A DNA stretch of 60,559 nucleotides from Salibacter sp031581065 (GTDB lineage: Bacteria > Bacteroidota > Bacteroidia > Flavobacteriales_G > Salibacteraceae), in NCBI RefSeq assembly GCF_031581065.1, contig NZ_JAVLBN010000011.1:1-60559 (forward strand), in the 5' to 3' direction. The position numbers were made by a program, and so were the translations under genes. The notes beneath the pieces were generated by a model. The model was not told the DNA's origin, did no database searches, and worked only from the letters and a program-made list of their open reading frames with translations. Positions 43,286-50,309 of this stretch are shown here, one piece after another; positions within the stretch are counted from its first letter, which is position 1, and every line of letters begins with the position of its first letter.

Positions 43286-44422
43286 TTATTCGAGCAGGAG
43301 AATTTCTACTCGCCTGTTTTTTGCCCGATTCTGCCTTGTACTATTGAGATGTAACGGATCTGACTCTCCTTTTCCTTCATACTCGAGACGGTCTGATCTT
43401 ATTTGATTATCAGTAAAATAATCGTAAACGCGTTTGGCCCGTTTAATTGATAGTCGCATGTTATCGCGTTTATCTCCTACATTATCGGTGTGTCCCACAA
43501 TTTTGAGTCGGGCTTCTCTGTTGGCGTTCAAATACTCCAAAACCAATTCAAGGTCACGATAAGATGTGGGAATAAGCTCATCACTTCCAAACTCAAACCT
43601 GATGTTTTCCAAAACGAGCTCTCGTTTTTCATCAATTGTGTAAATATAGTTTTCATCTTCAATTGAATAGGGAAGTGTATCGGGAATGTGTACAGTTGTA
43701 TCGATCAGAGCCAGCGGTTGCAAATCCTCTTTGTCTTCGGGCTCTTCATCGCGAATTTTGTAAAGGGCAACATTATCGATGAAGTAATAAGCTTTGAACT
43801 TCCAATAATCCGGCACGTACCATTTTTTCTTTTTGAACTTATCCCTGATTCGCTTTTTACTGAAGTTCCCCACGGAGATGTATTTTTCGGTGCCATTGGA
43901 TTTGAATGTGCCAGAAACTCTCACCCAGCCGTTTTGAGCTGTATCTGCCGCAACAATACCATCGTGCCTGTATTCTTCAACTTGTGGAGGGTTTTTATAA
44001 ATATAGTACTCACTCGTGTAGTAAGGCCTGCGGTGGTAAAAACTGGCACCTATACTCCGTAAATATGAATTGTACCGCTCGCTGGGGTGAACATACATTT
44101 CAAATAAATAACGTATGCCTTTTTCCAAATCATCTGTTAGGCGGAGTTGCAAAAACTCACGGTATTTGGCATAAACCCTAATGCCCACATACACGTTTCC
44201 CGATTGCGGTTGTGGTAGTTGCCAGTCTTCAGTGCCGTATGGCCTGCGCGTGTCACCATCAAGGACAAAACGGTCAACTGTGTTGATGAAACGCCACGGC
44301 CTGTGCGTGTATCGTCTTCCCCGTTTTTTCTCGAAATCGCCATTGGGGATGAGGTTCTGACCAAAACCTACACTGGCGAAGAGCAATAGCAGTAAAAACA
44401 AAATGGTTCTCATTACTGACAA
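43286..44422 (-). CDS. OmpA-family outer-membrane protein
   Basis: 378 residues. Signal peptide (LLFASVGFGQ), a galactose-binding-like N-terminal domain (LIPNGDFEKKRGRRYTHRPW) and a C-terminal OmpA domain at about 280-378: IRFEFGSDELIPTSYRDLE, KIVGHTDNVGDKRDNMRLSI, RAKRVYDYF, YEGKGESDPL and NRAKNRRVEIL. The domain should bind peptidoglycan. The N-terminal domain could bind a surface glycan. Function inferred from domains only. Confidence 0.85.
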   Translation of the reverse strand: MSVMRTILFLLLLLFASVGFGQNLIPNGDFEKKRGRRYTHRPWRFINTVDRFVLDGDTRRPYGTEDWQLPQPQSGNVYVGIRVYAKYREFLQLRLTDDLEKGIRYLFEMYVHPSERYNSYLRSIGASFYHRRPYYTSEYYIYKNPPQVEEYRHDGIVAADTAQNGWVRVSGTFKSNGTEKYISVGNFSKKRIRDKFKKKKWYVPDYWKFKAYYFIDNVALYKIRDEEPEDKEDLQPLALIDTTVHIPDTLPYSIEDENYIYTIDEKRELVLENIRFEFGSDELIPTSYRDLELVLEYLNANREARLKIVGHTDNVGDKRDNMRLSIKRAKRVYDYFTDNQIRSDRLEYEGKGESDPLHLNSTRQNRAKNRRVEILLLE

Positions 44423-44490
44423 AGAAAGCTATTGTTAGGATATTTTGAGCTTCAGGGAAGACTTGTTATTAACAGCAGCACTTGAATTGT

Positions 44491-45705
44491 TTAGGATTTT
44501 GCGGGCTTTGCCGAAACGCCAAAAGTGAAAAACCAAATTAGTGAAATCATTTCCAGTAATATGATTGAACTTGAGAATAATGGAGGAAACATCGAGCTGA
44601 CAGATACAGATAGCGTAAAAATAAGCGTAATAAAGAGCCTGATCAATTCGAGATTTGATCCGGTTTTTGTTTTGTCGAGTAATTTTCCGATCGACATTAC
44701 CGAAAAAAGAATAAACGCCAGGAATGATACCTGTGTCGCTACACTAAAAGTAGAAAACCAGAATAAGAAAAATGCTGTAATGCCTAATATGATAGCATAT
44801 TGAAGAAGGATGTATGCGCCACGGTCAGATCCTACAGTGTTGTCGTATTTACTAACCGGGTGAGCAGGTAGCTCGATTTGCGGCTGTTTTGCCAACCATG
44901 CCGGACTTTTATAAAGCACCCGTAGTTTGTCAGTGTTTTTATCGAACGCATTCATGTTTCGCCACAATGCTTTTATGGGGTCGATGTGAGCCTTGATAGG
45001 ATCAAATGTTGCCGTTTGAGAAGTGACACCGTAATCGGGTTTTTCTTCTTCCTTTTGGAACGTGCCAAACATCCGGTCCCAAATGATCAATGTACCCGCG
45101 TGATTTTTATCGAGGTATTTTTCATTGCGCCCGTGGTGAACGCGGTGGTGAGATGGCGTGTTGAAAATAAACTCAAACCAGCGCGGTAGTTTGTCGATCA
45201 TCTCAGTGTGAATCCAAAACTGGTAGAGCGTTGTAAAGGCTCCTATAAAAAGGAACCACTCTGTTTTAAAACCAATAACAGCGAGCGGAATATAAAACAC
45301 AGAAGTAAACACTTTTTGCAGAGCTCCCTGTCTCAATGCGACAGAAAAATTGTAATCCTCGCTTTGGTGATGGACAATGTGCCCGATCCAAAAGAGATTG
45401 ATTTGATGGCTCATCCTGTGTGCCCAGTAATAGAAAAAGTCAACACCTAGGAATAATATGACAGTCCAAAAAACAGTTTCCGGAACGGAGAAAACAGCGA
45501 AGTTCACAAAGAAAAAGTGATAAACAGCAACGGTAAACACTTTTATGAAAACACCTGTTGCCTGCTCGGTAATGCCGCAACTGATGTTGGTAATAGCATC
45601 GTTGAGGCGGTAGCGTTTTTTGTGTTTCAATCGATCGTAAAGGACTTCAACTCCAATGAGAATGAAGTAAACCGGTATCGCTAATATGATGGGGTTGATA
45701 TCCAT
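44491..45705 (-). CDS. Sterol-desaturase-family membrane hydroxylase (alkylglycerol monooxygenase-like)
   Basis: 404 residues with several membrane helices. The eight-histidine di-iron pattern is complete: HRMSH, GHIVHHQSEDYNFS, and PSHHRVHHGRN, followed by NHAGTLIIWDRMFGTF. The extra C-terminal membrane segments and 400-residue length, plus IHTEMIDKLPRW, resemble animal alkylglycerol monooxygenase (AGMO) more than plant desaturases. It may hydroxylate an ether lipid or sulfonolipid. The upstream region holds a repeated hairpin (45813-45877). Confidence 0.8.
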   Translation of the reverse strand: MDINPIILAIPVYFILIGVEVLYDRLKHKKRYRLNDAITNISCGITEQATGVFIKVFTVAVYHFFFVNFAVFSVPETVFWTVILFLGVDFFYYWAHRMSHQINLFWIGHIVHHQSEDYNFSVALRQGALQKVFTSVFYIPLAVIGFKTEWFLFIGAFTTLYQFWIHTEMIDKLPRWFEFIFNTPSHHRVHHGRNEKYLDKNHAGTLIIWDRMFGTFQKEEEKPDYGVTSQTATFDPIKAHIDPIKALWRNMNAFDKNTDKLRVLYKSPAWLAKQPQIELPAHPVSKYDNTVGSDRGAYILLQYAIILGITAFFLFWFSTFSVATQVSFLAFILFSVMSIGKLLDKTKTGSNLELIRLFITLIFTLSVSVSSMFPPLFSSSIILLEMISLIWFFTFGVSAKPAKS

Positions 45706-45714
45706 TTGCGTTTA

Positions 45715-45722
45715 TAAAGGTA
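45715..45722 (-). promoter_or_regulatory. Possible -7 box of the sterol-desaturase-like gene (TACCTTTA)
   Basis: Minus strand reads TACCTTTA, 7 of 8 to TAnnTTTG, ten bases before the ATG at 45705. Confidence 0.35.
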
Positions 45723-45812
45723 TAAAAATTGGGAAAGGCCGATTACTGTTTCAGGTTTTTCAATTGCCTTGAATTGATAATATCACCTGTGATCACACTT
45801 ATCATGAAAGCG

Positions 45813-45877
45813 ATTATCGGCTAAAAACCCGATAATTCAAAATATCGCCTTAAAACCCGATAATTGAGAATATCGGG
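45813..45877. repeat. Tandem hairpin repeat, CCCGATAATT unit, period 28
   Basis: The unit AAAACCCGATAATT followed by AATATCG occurs at about 45824-45847 and 45852-45875. It forms ATTATCGG/CCGATAAT (45813-45820, 45829-45836) and CCCGATA/TATCGGG (45856-45862, 45871-45877). Lies about 110 bases upstream of the divergent-facing AGMO-like gene and outside any ORF. Confidence 0.6.
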
Positions 45878-45993
45878 TGATGAGCCTATTATTTGAAATT
45901 GTTTGGGGTTCGCTTATTTGGGTTTCTTCATCATTTTGAATTGCCTTAAAGTGAGGTTTTATTTTTTGTCGATTGTTTTACTTGTTTTTTATT

Positions 45994-46138
45994 GTCCTTT
46001 GTTCCCGCTGTTTTGAGCAGGATTTCGAGTAAGCTCTCAACTTGACACAAAGGACCCAACCGAGCCGAAAGGCGAGCTCATGATATTTTTAGCGAATAAA
46101 AATCAAGACTCCTCAGAGGGGATTTTTCTCCGTCCTGT
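45994..46138 (+). repeat. Structured repeat, copy A (core)
   Basis: Outer stem GTCCTTTGT/ACAAAGGAC (45994-46002, 46047-46055), inner CCCGCT-gttttg-AGCAGG, then GCC-GAAA-GGC (46064-46073), GAGCTCATGA, GCGAATAAAAATCAAG and CTC-CTCA-GAG followed by GGGGATTTTT. Copies B and C share the same order. May be a transcribed RNA ending in a hairpin plus T run. Orientation assumed from the T run. Confidence 0.7.
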
Positions 46139-46165
46139 ACAATAGTGCATTCTCTAAATCGCGAT

Positions 46166-46275
46166 CCCGTTCGTCACGTCACGAGGATATAAGAGTTTCT
46201 AAAATCTGACAAATATGTCAGATTAAGAACCCCTAATACTACGCACATCCGCTGCATATCGCTAACTGATAAGCC
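46166..46275. repeat. Structured repeat, downstream arm of copy A
   Basis: Shared with 47254-47364: TCACGAGGAT, stem ATCTGAC-aaatat-GTCAGAT (46204-46223), TTAAGAA, GCACATCCGCTGCATATC, CTAACTGATnAGCC. The stem is identical in the two copies while the six-base loop differs, which suggests conserved structure. Confidence 0.65.
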
Positions 46276-46352
46276 GGGGTATCGATTCATGTTTAGGGCT
46301 TGTTGATGTTGATTTGGGATCGTTTGTTTTTGGGGTGATTTTAAGTGGTTGT

Positions 46353-46673
46353 TTATTTATCAAACTGTTGTTCAATGAATTTTTTCAATTGAGCTGAATC
46401 CTGTCTGTTGTCCCAAAAACCAAGTATGATTATTTTATCTTTCAAAGCGATGTAAATGATAGAGTAGTGCTTGATGATACTGACCCGAACATCACTGTAA
46501 TTAGTTTTCTTTCCAATTTGAGGATATGCGTTGATTAAGGTCGTTCTGGCTATTATTAACTTATTCAGTGTTTTGGCATACGAAAAAGAACCTGTTCTTT
46601 CAATCCAATAATTGAAAATATGGTCTCTTTGAGCTTTTGCAACTTTTGACCAGTAGAGTTTTAGCCGAGCCAT
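46353..46673 (-). CDS. RelE/ParE-family toxin
   Basis: 106 residues. ParE-like pattern: LYWSKVAKAQRDHIFNYWIE at the N-terminus, AYPQIGKKTNYSDVRVSIIKH and YSIIYIALKDKIIILGFWDNRQ in the beta-sheet, the usual end of ParE toxins. Should poison DNA gyrase (ParE) or cleave mRNA at ribosomes (RelE) if free. Located after its antitoxin with 13 bases overlap, and flanked on both sides by the structured repeats. Confidence 0.82.
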   Translation of the reverse strand: MARLKLYWSKVAKAQRDHIFNYWIERTGSFSYAKTLNKLIIARTTLINAYPQIGKKTNYSDVRVSIIKHYSIIYIALKDKIIILGFWDNRQDSAQLKKFIEQQFDK

Positions 46674-46885
46674 TTGGAGTCGAGCTTTCTCATTTCTTCT
46701 TGTGAAAGGAGGTCGCCATCTTTGATGTTCTGCTCACTCATTTTGATCATTTCAATTTGATGAGCATCTAAGTCGACCTTTTCTGTTGAATACAGTTTTT
46801 CAATTAAATCTTCAACTGAAAACTCATCGGGCAACGACTTTAATTGTTCTTCAACTTTTGTTTTAGAGATCATTTCATGTGGCAT
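46661..46885 (-). CDS. Antitoxin for the ParE-type toxin
   Basis: 74 residues, acidic and helical (EEQLKSLPDEFSVEDLIEKL, SEQNIKDGDLLSQEEMRKL). The pattern 'sLPdefsvedLIeklyvleKi' is familiar from ParE-associated antitoxins of Bacteroidota. Overlaps the toxin gene, so both are co-translated. Start may be Met1 at 46885 or Met5 at 46873. Confidence 0.8.
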   Translation of the reverse strand: MPHEMISKTKVEEQLKSLPDEFSVEDLIEKLYSTEKVDLDAHQIEMIKMSEQNIKDGDLLSQEEMRKLDSKWLG

Positions 46886-46957
46886 TTTCTCAAATTTACG
46901 GAAATATTTGGAGATAGATTCTTCTGCAGTTCGCTATTGTTTACAGTTTTTTCTCAT

Positions 46958-47109
46958 TGTCCTTTGTCCCCGCTGTTATAAGCGGGATTTCGAGTGAACT
47001 CTCAACTTGACACAAAGGACGTAACCCAGCCGAAAGGCGAGCTCATGAGCTTCTTATAAATCATTATTTAGCGAATAAAAATCAAGTCTCATCAGAGGCG
47101 ATTTTTCTC
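46958..47109 (+). repeat. Structured repeat, copy B (core)
   Basis: Same order as copy A: GTCCTTTGT/ACAAAGGAC (46958-46966, 47011-47019), perfect inner stem CCCGCT-gttata-AGCGGG, GCC-GAAA-GGC (47028-47037), GAGCTCATGAGC, GCGAATAAAAATCAAG, and CTC-ATCA-GAG followed by GCGATTTTT. Compared with A the inner stem differs at one position, where B restores a pair. Confidence 0.72.
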
Positions 47110-47253
47110 CACTTCGTTGCGAAAACTGCAGTCGGATTATGTGCTCCGCGCTTTGTTCCTTGCTCAACTAGCTAAGTTGGTATGGTAATTAGTAACTATT
47201 GGTATTAGCTGTCTGATTACAAAAATCCTGATTGGGTTACGCTTCGAAACGCG

Positions 47254-47364
47254 TTCCCGTTCCTTTCGTCACGAGGATGTAAGAGCTTCAATAATCTGAC
47301 GGTTTGGTCAGATTAAGAATCTCTAACACTTCGCACATCCGCTGCATATCACTAACTGATGAGC
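47254..47364. repeat. Structured repeat, downstream arm of copy B
   Basis: Matches 46166-46275. Stem ATCTGAC-ggtttg-GTCAGAT at 47293-47312, then GCACATCCGCTGCATATC and CTAACTGATGAGCC. It lies about 145 bases after core B; in A the interval is only about 27 bases, so an insertion or deletion lies between core and arm. Confidence 0.65.
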
Positions 47365-47736
47365 CGCAACCTACGAATTGAGGTTTGGTTAATAGTATAA
47401 TCAGGGAACGCTTGATTTTTTAAACTCGAAAAGCCGGAGACGAGAACGGAATCCAGCTTACTCCCGATATGATTTTACGAGCTTTTACGGCCTCGGGAAC
47501 TGACGCGTAGTAATTTCAGCAGAGTGAGCGTACATTTTTGCTGTGCCTGAGCTCAGCCTTCGGGTTTTTCAAAAGAAAAACACGCAAAAGGCGTTTGCGA
47601 GTTCAGTAAAAATAGTGTTAGAAAAACTTAGTAGCTGAAAAATCAGCTACTTAGTGACTCTTACATCCACGCACTTGCTGCGGGACGATTGACTGCTAGA
47701 AATTCGAGCAAAGTTTCCGTGAGCCTTGATCTTTCC

Positions 47737-47917
47737 GTCCTTTTGCATCAAGGCAAAAGGACAAAACTAAATTCTTGATTAGCTTAAATCAGCAATCTTT
47801 TTTCTTGATAAAAAAGATAAAAAAACCGAGCCGAATGGCGAGCTCATGAGCACATAAATAAATGAATCGGTTGCGAATAAATCAAGCCTCCTCAGAGGCG
47901 ATTTTTTTCCGTCCTGT
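47737..47917 (+). repeat. Structured repeat, copy C (core, diverged)
   Basis: The first stem is now the simple hairpin GTCCTTTTGC-atcaag-GCAAAAGGAC (47737-47762). GCC-GAAT-GGC (47830-47839), the palindrome GCTCATGAGC (47842-47851) and GCGAATAAATCAAG follow, and GCCTC-CTCA-GAGGC with seven T and TCCGTCCTGT closes it (47886-47917). The closing hairpin is longer than in A and B by compensating changes. Confidence 0.7.
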
Positions 47918-48125
47918 AAAGTAGATTTACTGTGTTATCGTCTAAGGATGGCTTAATTTCAATTCAAAACTTTAAAACCATTGCAACCGTTTAAATGATT
48001 AATGCTATAAAAAGTAATTCTTCACGACCTTTCAGATAACTTTACAAATTTGATTGAAAGGGATACTTTTCCACATCGGGCAACTATTTTCGTTGAACTT
48101 CCATCTATTGAAAAGGAATTAGCAA

Positions 48126-48683
48126 ATGGATCTTGAAAACCTTGTAAAGCGCTGTAAAAAGGGTAATAGCGCAGCTCAAAAAGAGTTGTTTGATCGCTAT
48201 GGTGGTCTTTTTATGTCTATTTGCTGCCGGTATGTAAAAGATACTGACGAAGCTAAAGACGTTTTGCAGGAAGGTTTTGTCAAGATATTCCAAAAGATGA
48301 GCAGTTATGAAAGTACCGGTTCATTTGAAGGATGGATGAAGCGCACAGTAGTGAATACGTGTCTTGATCATTTGCGCAAGAACAAGAAGTTTGAGGCGAA
48401 TGTTGACCTTGATAACGTCAGCTATCTCGAACCGATTAATGAAAAAGTGACGAGTCATTTGGCACATCAGGATTTGCTCAATTTAATCCAGGAATTGCCG
48501 GATGGATATCGCACAGTATTTAACATGTATGCGATTGAAGGCTATGCTCACAGGGAGATAGCCGATGAAATGGGGATTTCAGAAAACACCTCCAAATCGC
48601 AGTACAGGAAAGCAAAATTACAGTTACAGGAAGCAATTAAGAAACTAGAACATAGCTATTTAGATCGTGAAAAAACAGGATAA
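48126..48683 (+). CDS. ECF-type RNA polymerase sigma factor
   Basis: 185 residues. Sigma2 region at about 10-85 (AAQKELFDRYGGLFMSICCR, YVKDTDEAKDVLQEGFVKIF, FEGWMKRTVVNTCLDHLRK) and sigma4 at about 115-165 (LPDGYRTVFNMYAIEGYAHR, EIADEMGISENTSKSQYRKA). It should direct RNA polymerase to envelope-response promoters. The next gene overlaps it and encodes the likely membrane-bound partner. Upstream TATTTTCG at 48085-48092 is a candidate promoter box. Confidence 0.9.
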   Translation: MDLENLVKRCKKGNSAAQKELFDRYGGLFMSICCRYVKDTDEAKDVLQEGFVKIFQKMSSYESTGSFEGWMKRTVVNTCLDHLRKNKKFEANVDLDNVSYLEPINEKVTSHLAHQDLLNLIQELPDGYRTVFNMYAIEGYAHREIADEMGISENTSKSQYRKAKLQLQEAIKKLEHSYLDREKTG

Positions 48684-49785
48684 CATAGCAGATTTTTTCA
48701 AGGAAAAGTTTGAAAAACACGAAATGCCGGTCGATGATTCGGTTTGGCAGGGAGTTCAATCAAAGATGAATGCCGGAACAGCCGGTGGTTCTTCAGCAGG
48801 ACTGGGAAATGTGGGTGGCTGGATTGCTGCCGGAGTTGCAGTTGTTGGAGTTGCCGGGGCCGCATTTTATTTCTCTTCACAGTCAGATCCGGAATCAGTA
48901 AATAGCCAGCCGGTTGCACAAAATGAAGAGATGATTGACCAAAGTGAAACAAACGTTGGAAAATCTAAAAATTTTGAATTTGAGAATGAGCCGGTATCGA
49001 CTCAGGATGGATCTGACCAAAAAGAAAAAGCAACGCAAAACAAAACCACTTCAGGCAATAGCGAGTCTGCTGATCAGGTAAAAAACAGTGATTCTGCCCA
49101 GGGATCTGACCAAAGCAGTGATTCGAATACCGGTAGTAGTTCAAATGAAACTGGAAGCGAGCAAAATGTTTCACCATCAGCTTCAGACAAAGTAGCTAAC
49201 ATCGGTAAAAGTGAGGCTGAAAAAGAAACGATCAAAGAAGCATTTAAATCAAAAATAAGTGCGAGTCCGCTCAGTGGTGCTGCACCGCTCACCGTTTCGT
49301 TGAGTTCTTCAGAGTCGTTGAAGCGTGCACGCTGGGATTTTGGTGATGGATCAGATCCGGTTGAAAATACTGAAGCTGATTACACCTATGATGAGCCGGG
49401 AAGTTACACGGTAACGCTTTTGGGAGAAGACGCCAATGGAAAAGTGTTCATGGATAAGATTAAGGTAAATGTAAAGCAGCCTGAAAAAGAGGTCAAAGAT
49501 GTTCCGGCTTCATCCATTGAAGTTGGTAATTTCATCACACCAAACGGAGATAACATTAATGATGAATTTGTGGTGAAAACGGAGAATATTCAGGAGTTTA
49601 ATATCGTGATTCTCAGTAAAGCCGGTTCAGTGGTTTTTGAATCGAACTCGCCTGAGTTGAGGTGGAAAGGAACTGAAAACAGCGGTAATGTTTGTCCTGA
49701 GGGCATTTATTACTATCAGATCACAGCTCGTGGTGAAGATGGAAAACTCTACGCTCCTAAAGGCTTTATTGAATTGAGACGTTAA
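48667..49785 (+). CDS. Sigma-factor partner: single-pass membrane protein with PKD and gliding-type C-terminal domains
   Basis: 372 residues from a GTG overlapping the sigma gene by 17 bases. Cytoplasmic N-terminus of about 45 residues (IADFFKEKFEKHEMPVDD), membrane helix about 55-77 (GGWIAAGVAVVGVAGAAFYF), low-complexity Ser/Gln/Asn linker, PKD domain about 200-275 (ARWDFGDGSDPVE, YTYDEPGSYTVTLLGEDANG) and a type-B T9SS / gliding-motility C-terminal domain (NFITPNGDNINDEF, VILSKAGSVVFES, CPEGIYYYQI). Placement after an ECF gene suggests an anti-sigma or sensor function. No cleavable signal peptide is seen, so it should stay anchored in the inner membrane. Confidence 0.8.
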   Translation: MKKQDNIADFFKEKFEKHEMPVDDSVWQGVQSKMNAGTAGGSSAGLGNVGGWIAAGVAVVGVAGAAFYFSSQSDPESVNSQPVAQNEEMIDQSETNVGKSKNFEFENEPVSTQDGSDQKEKATQNKTTSGNSESADQVKNSDSAQGSDQSSDSNTGSSSNETGSEQNVSPSASDKVANIGKSEAEKETIKEAFKSKISASPLSGAAPLTVSLSSSESLKRARWDFGDGSDPVENTEADYTYDEPGSYTVTLLGEDANGKVFMDKIKVNVKQPEKEVKDVPASSIEVGNFITPNGDNINDEFVVKTENIQEFNIVILSKAGSVVFESNSPELRWKGTENSGNVCPEGIYYYQITARGEDGKLYAPKGFIELRR

Positions 49786-49787
49786 GT

Positions 49788-50309
49788 CTATTCTTCAATT
49801 ATGAGGCTGATTTTATCGAATTTGTTTTCGGTATATCGGCCTGTAGTTTTAAAAATGACTTTACCATTTGGATCGAGGATGAGGATGTAAAACTCATCCT
49901 TATCTTTTATATCAATAGCGTCTTTAAAATCTCTGAAACTTCCTTTATGTAGGAGCACATAAGGATAAAAATCGTTTTCAGTTGCCTTTTTAATCATCTT
50001 TTCAGCTTTGCGAGAAGCTGCTCTTTTAGCTCCTGTAAAAGCCACCAGCATCCTGGAGTTTACATCATAGATCATAGCTCCCAGTCCAGATTTGTCGATG
50101 AATTGCTTGTAAACAGGTTCAATCCACGTAGCCATGTCTTCCTGCGCTTTTTGTGAAAAGGCGATTCCAAGTACCGTACTTTTCTCAGGCAGATCTGAGG
50201 GTAACATCACCTTTTTACCGTTGAGGTTTTCCGTTTGAATATTAGGGAATTGTTGTGCGAATACTGTTAGCGGGAGAATTGTCAATGCTAGAATAATTGT
50301 TCGTATCAT
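49788..50309 (-). CDS. Secreted thioredoxin-fold protein (ATP10-like)
   Basis: 173 residues with a signal peptide (ILALTILPLTVFAQ). FPNIQTENLNGKKVMLPSDL, STVLGIAFSQKAQEDM and VIFKTTGRYTENKF recall the ATP10/thioredoxin-like family. The CxxC motif is absent (SQKAQ in its place), so disulfide chemistry is not expected. Overlaps the TPR/SPOR gene by four bases. Function unknown. Confidence 0.65.
   Translation of the reverse strand: MIRTIILALTILPLTVFAQQFPNIQTENLNGKKVMLPSDLPEKSTVLGIAFSQKAQEDMATWIEPVYKQFIDKSGLGAMIYDVNSRMLVAFTGAKRAASRKAEKMIKKATENDFYPYVLLHKGSFRDFKDAIDIKDKDEFYILILDPNGKVIFKTTGRYTENKFDKISLIIEE

Larger units (their letters stand above)
46886..48125. other. 1.2-kb intergenic island without genes
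   Basis: Holds repeat copies B (46958-47109 with arm 47254-47364) and C (47737-47917), a GTTTTTC-aaaa-GAAAAAC hairpin near 47563, the palindrome TGAGCTCA near 47548, and the upstream region of the sigma-factor gene with TATTTTCG (48085-48092). No ORF of useful size is coding-like. No GGTCAGANCC word occurs from 44833 to 49008. Confidence 0.7.

Noticed and set aside
47401..47640. Decayed coding gene between repeats B and C
   Set aside because: No frame gives a continuous or recognisable protein; hairpins and palindromes dominate.
45994..47917. CRISPR array
   Set aside because: Only three irregularly spaced copies of 145-180 bases with internal hairpins; no short regular repeats and no spacers or cas genes.
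45994..47917. Integron attC cassette array
   Set aside because: Cassette-like layout around the toxin genes, but no core sites of the GTTRRRY/RYYYAAC type and no integrase in the window.
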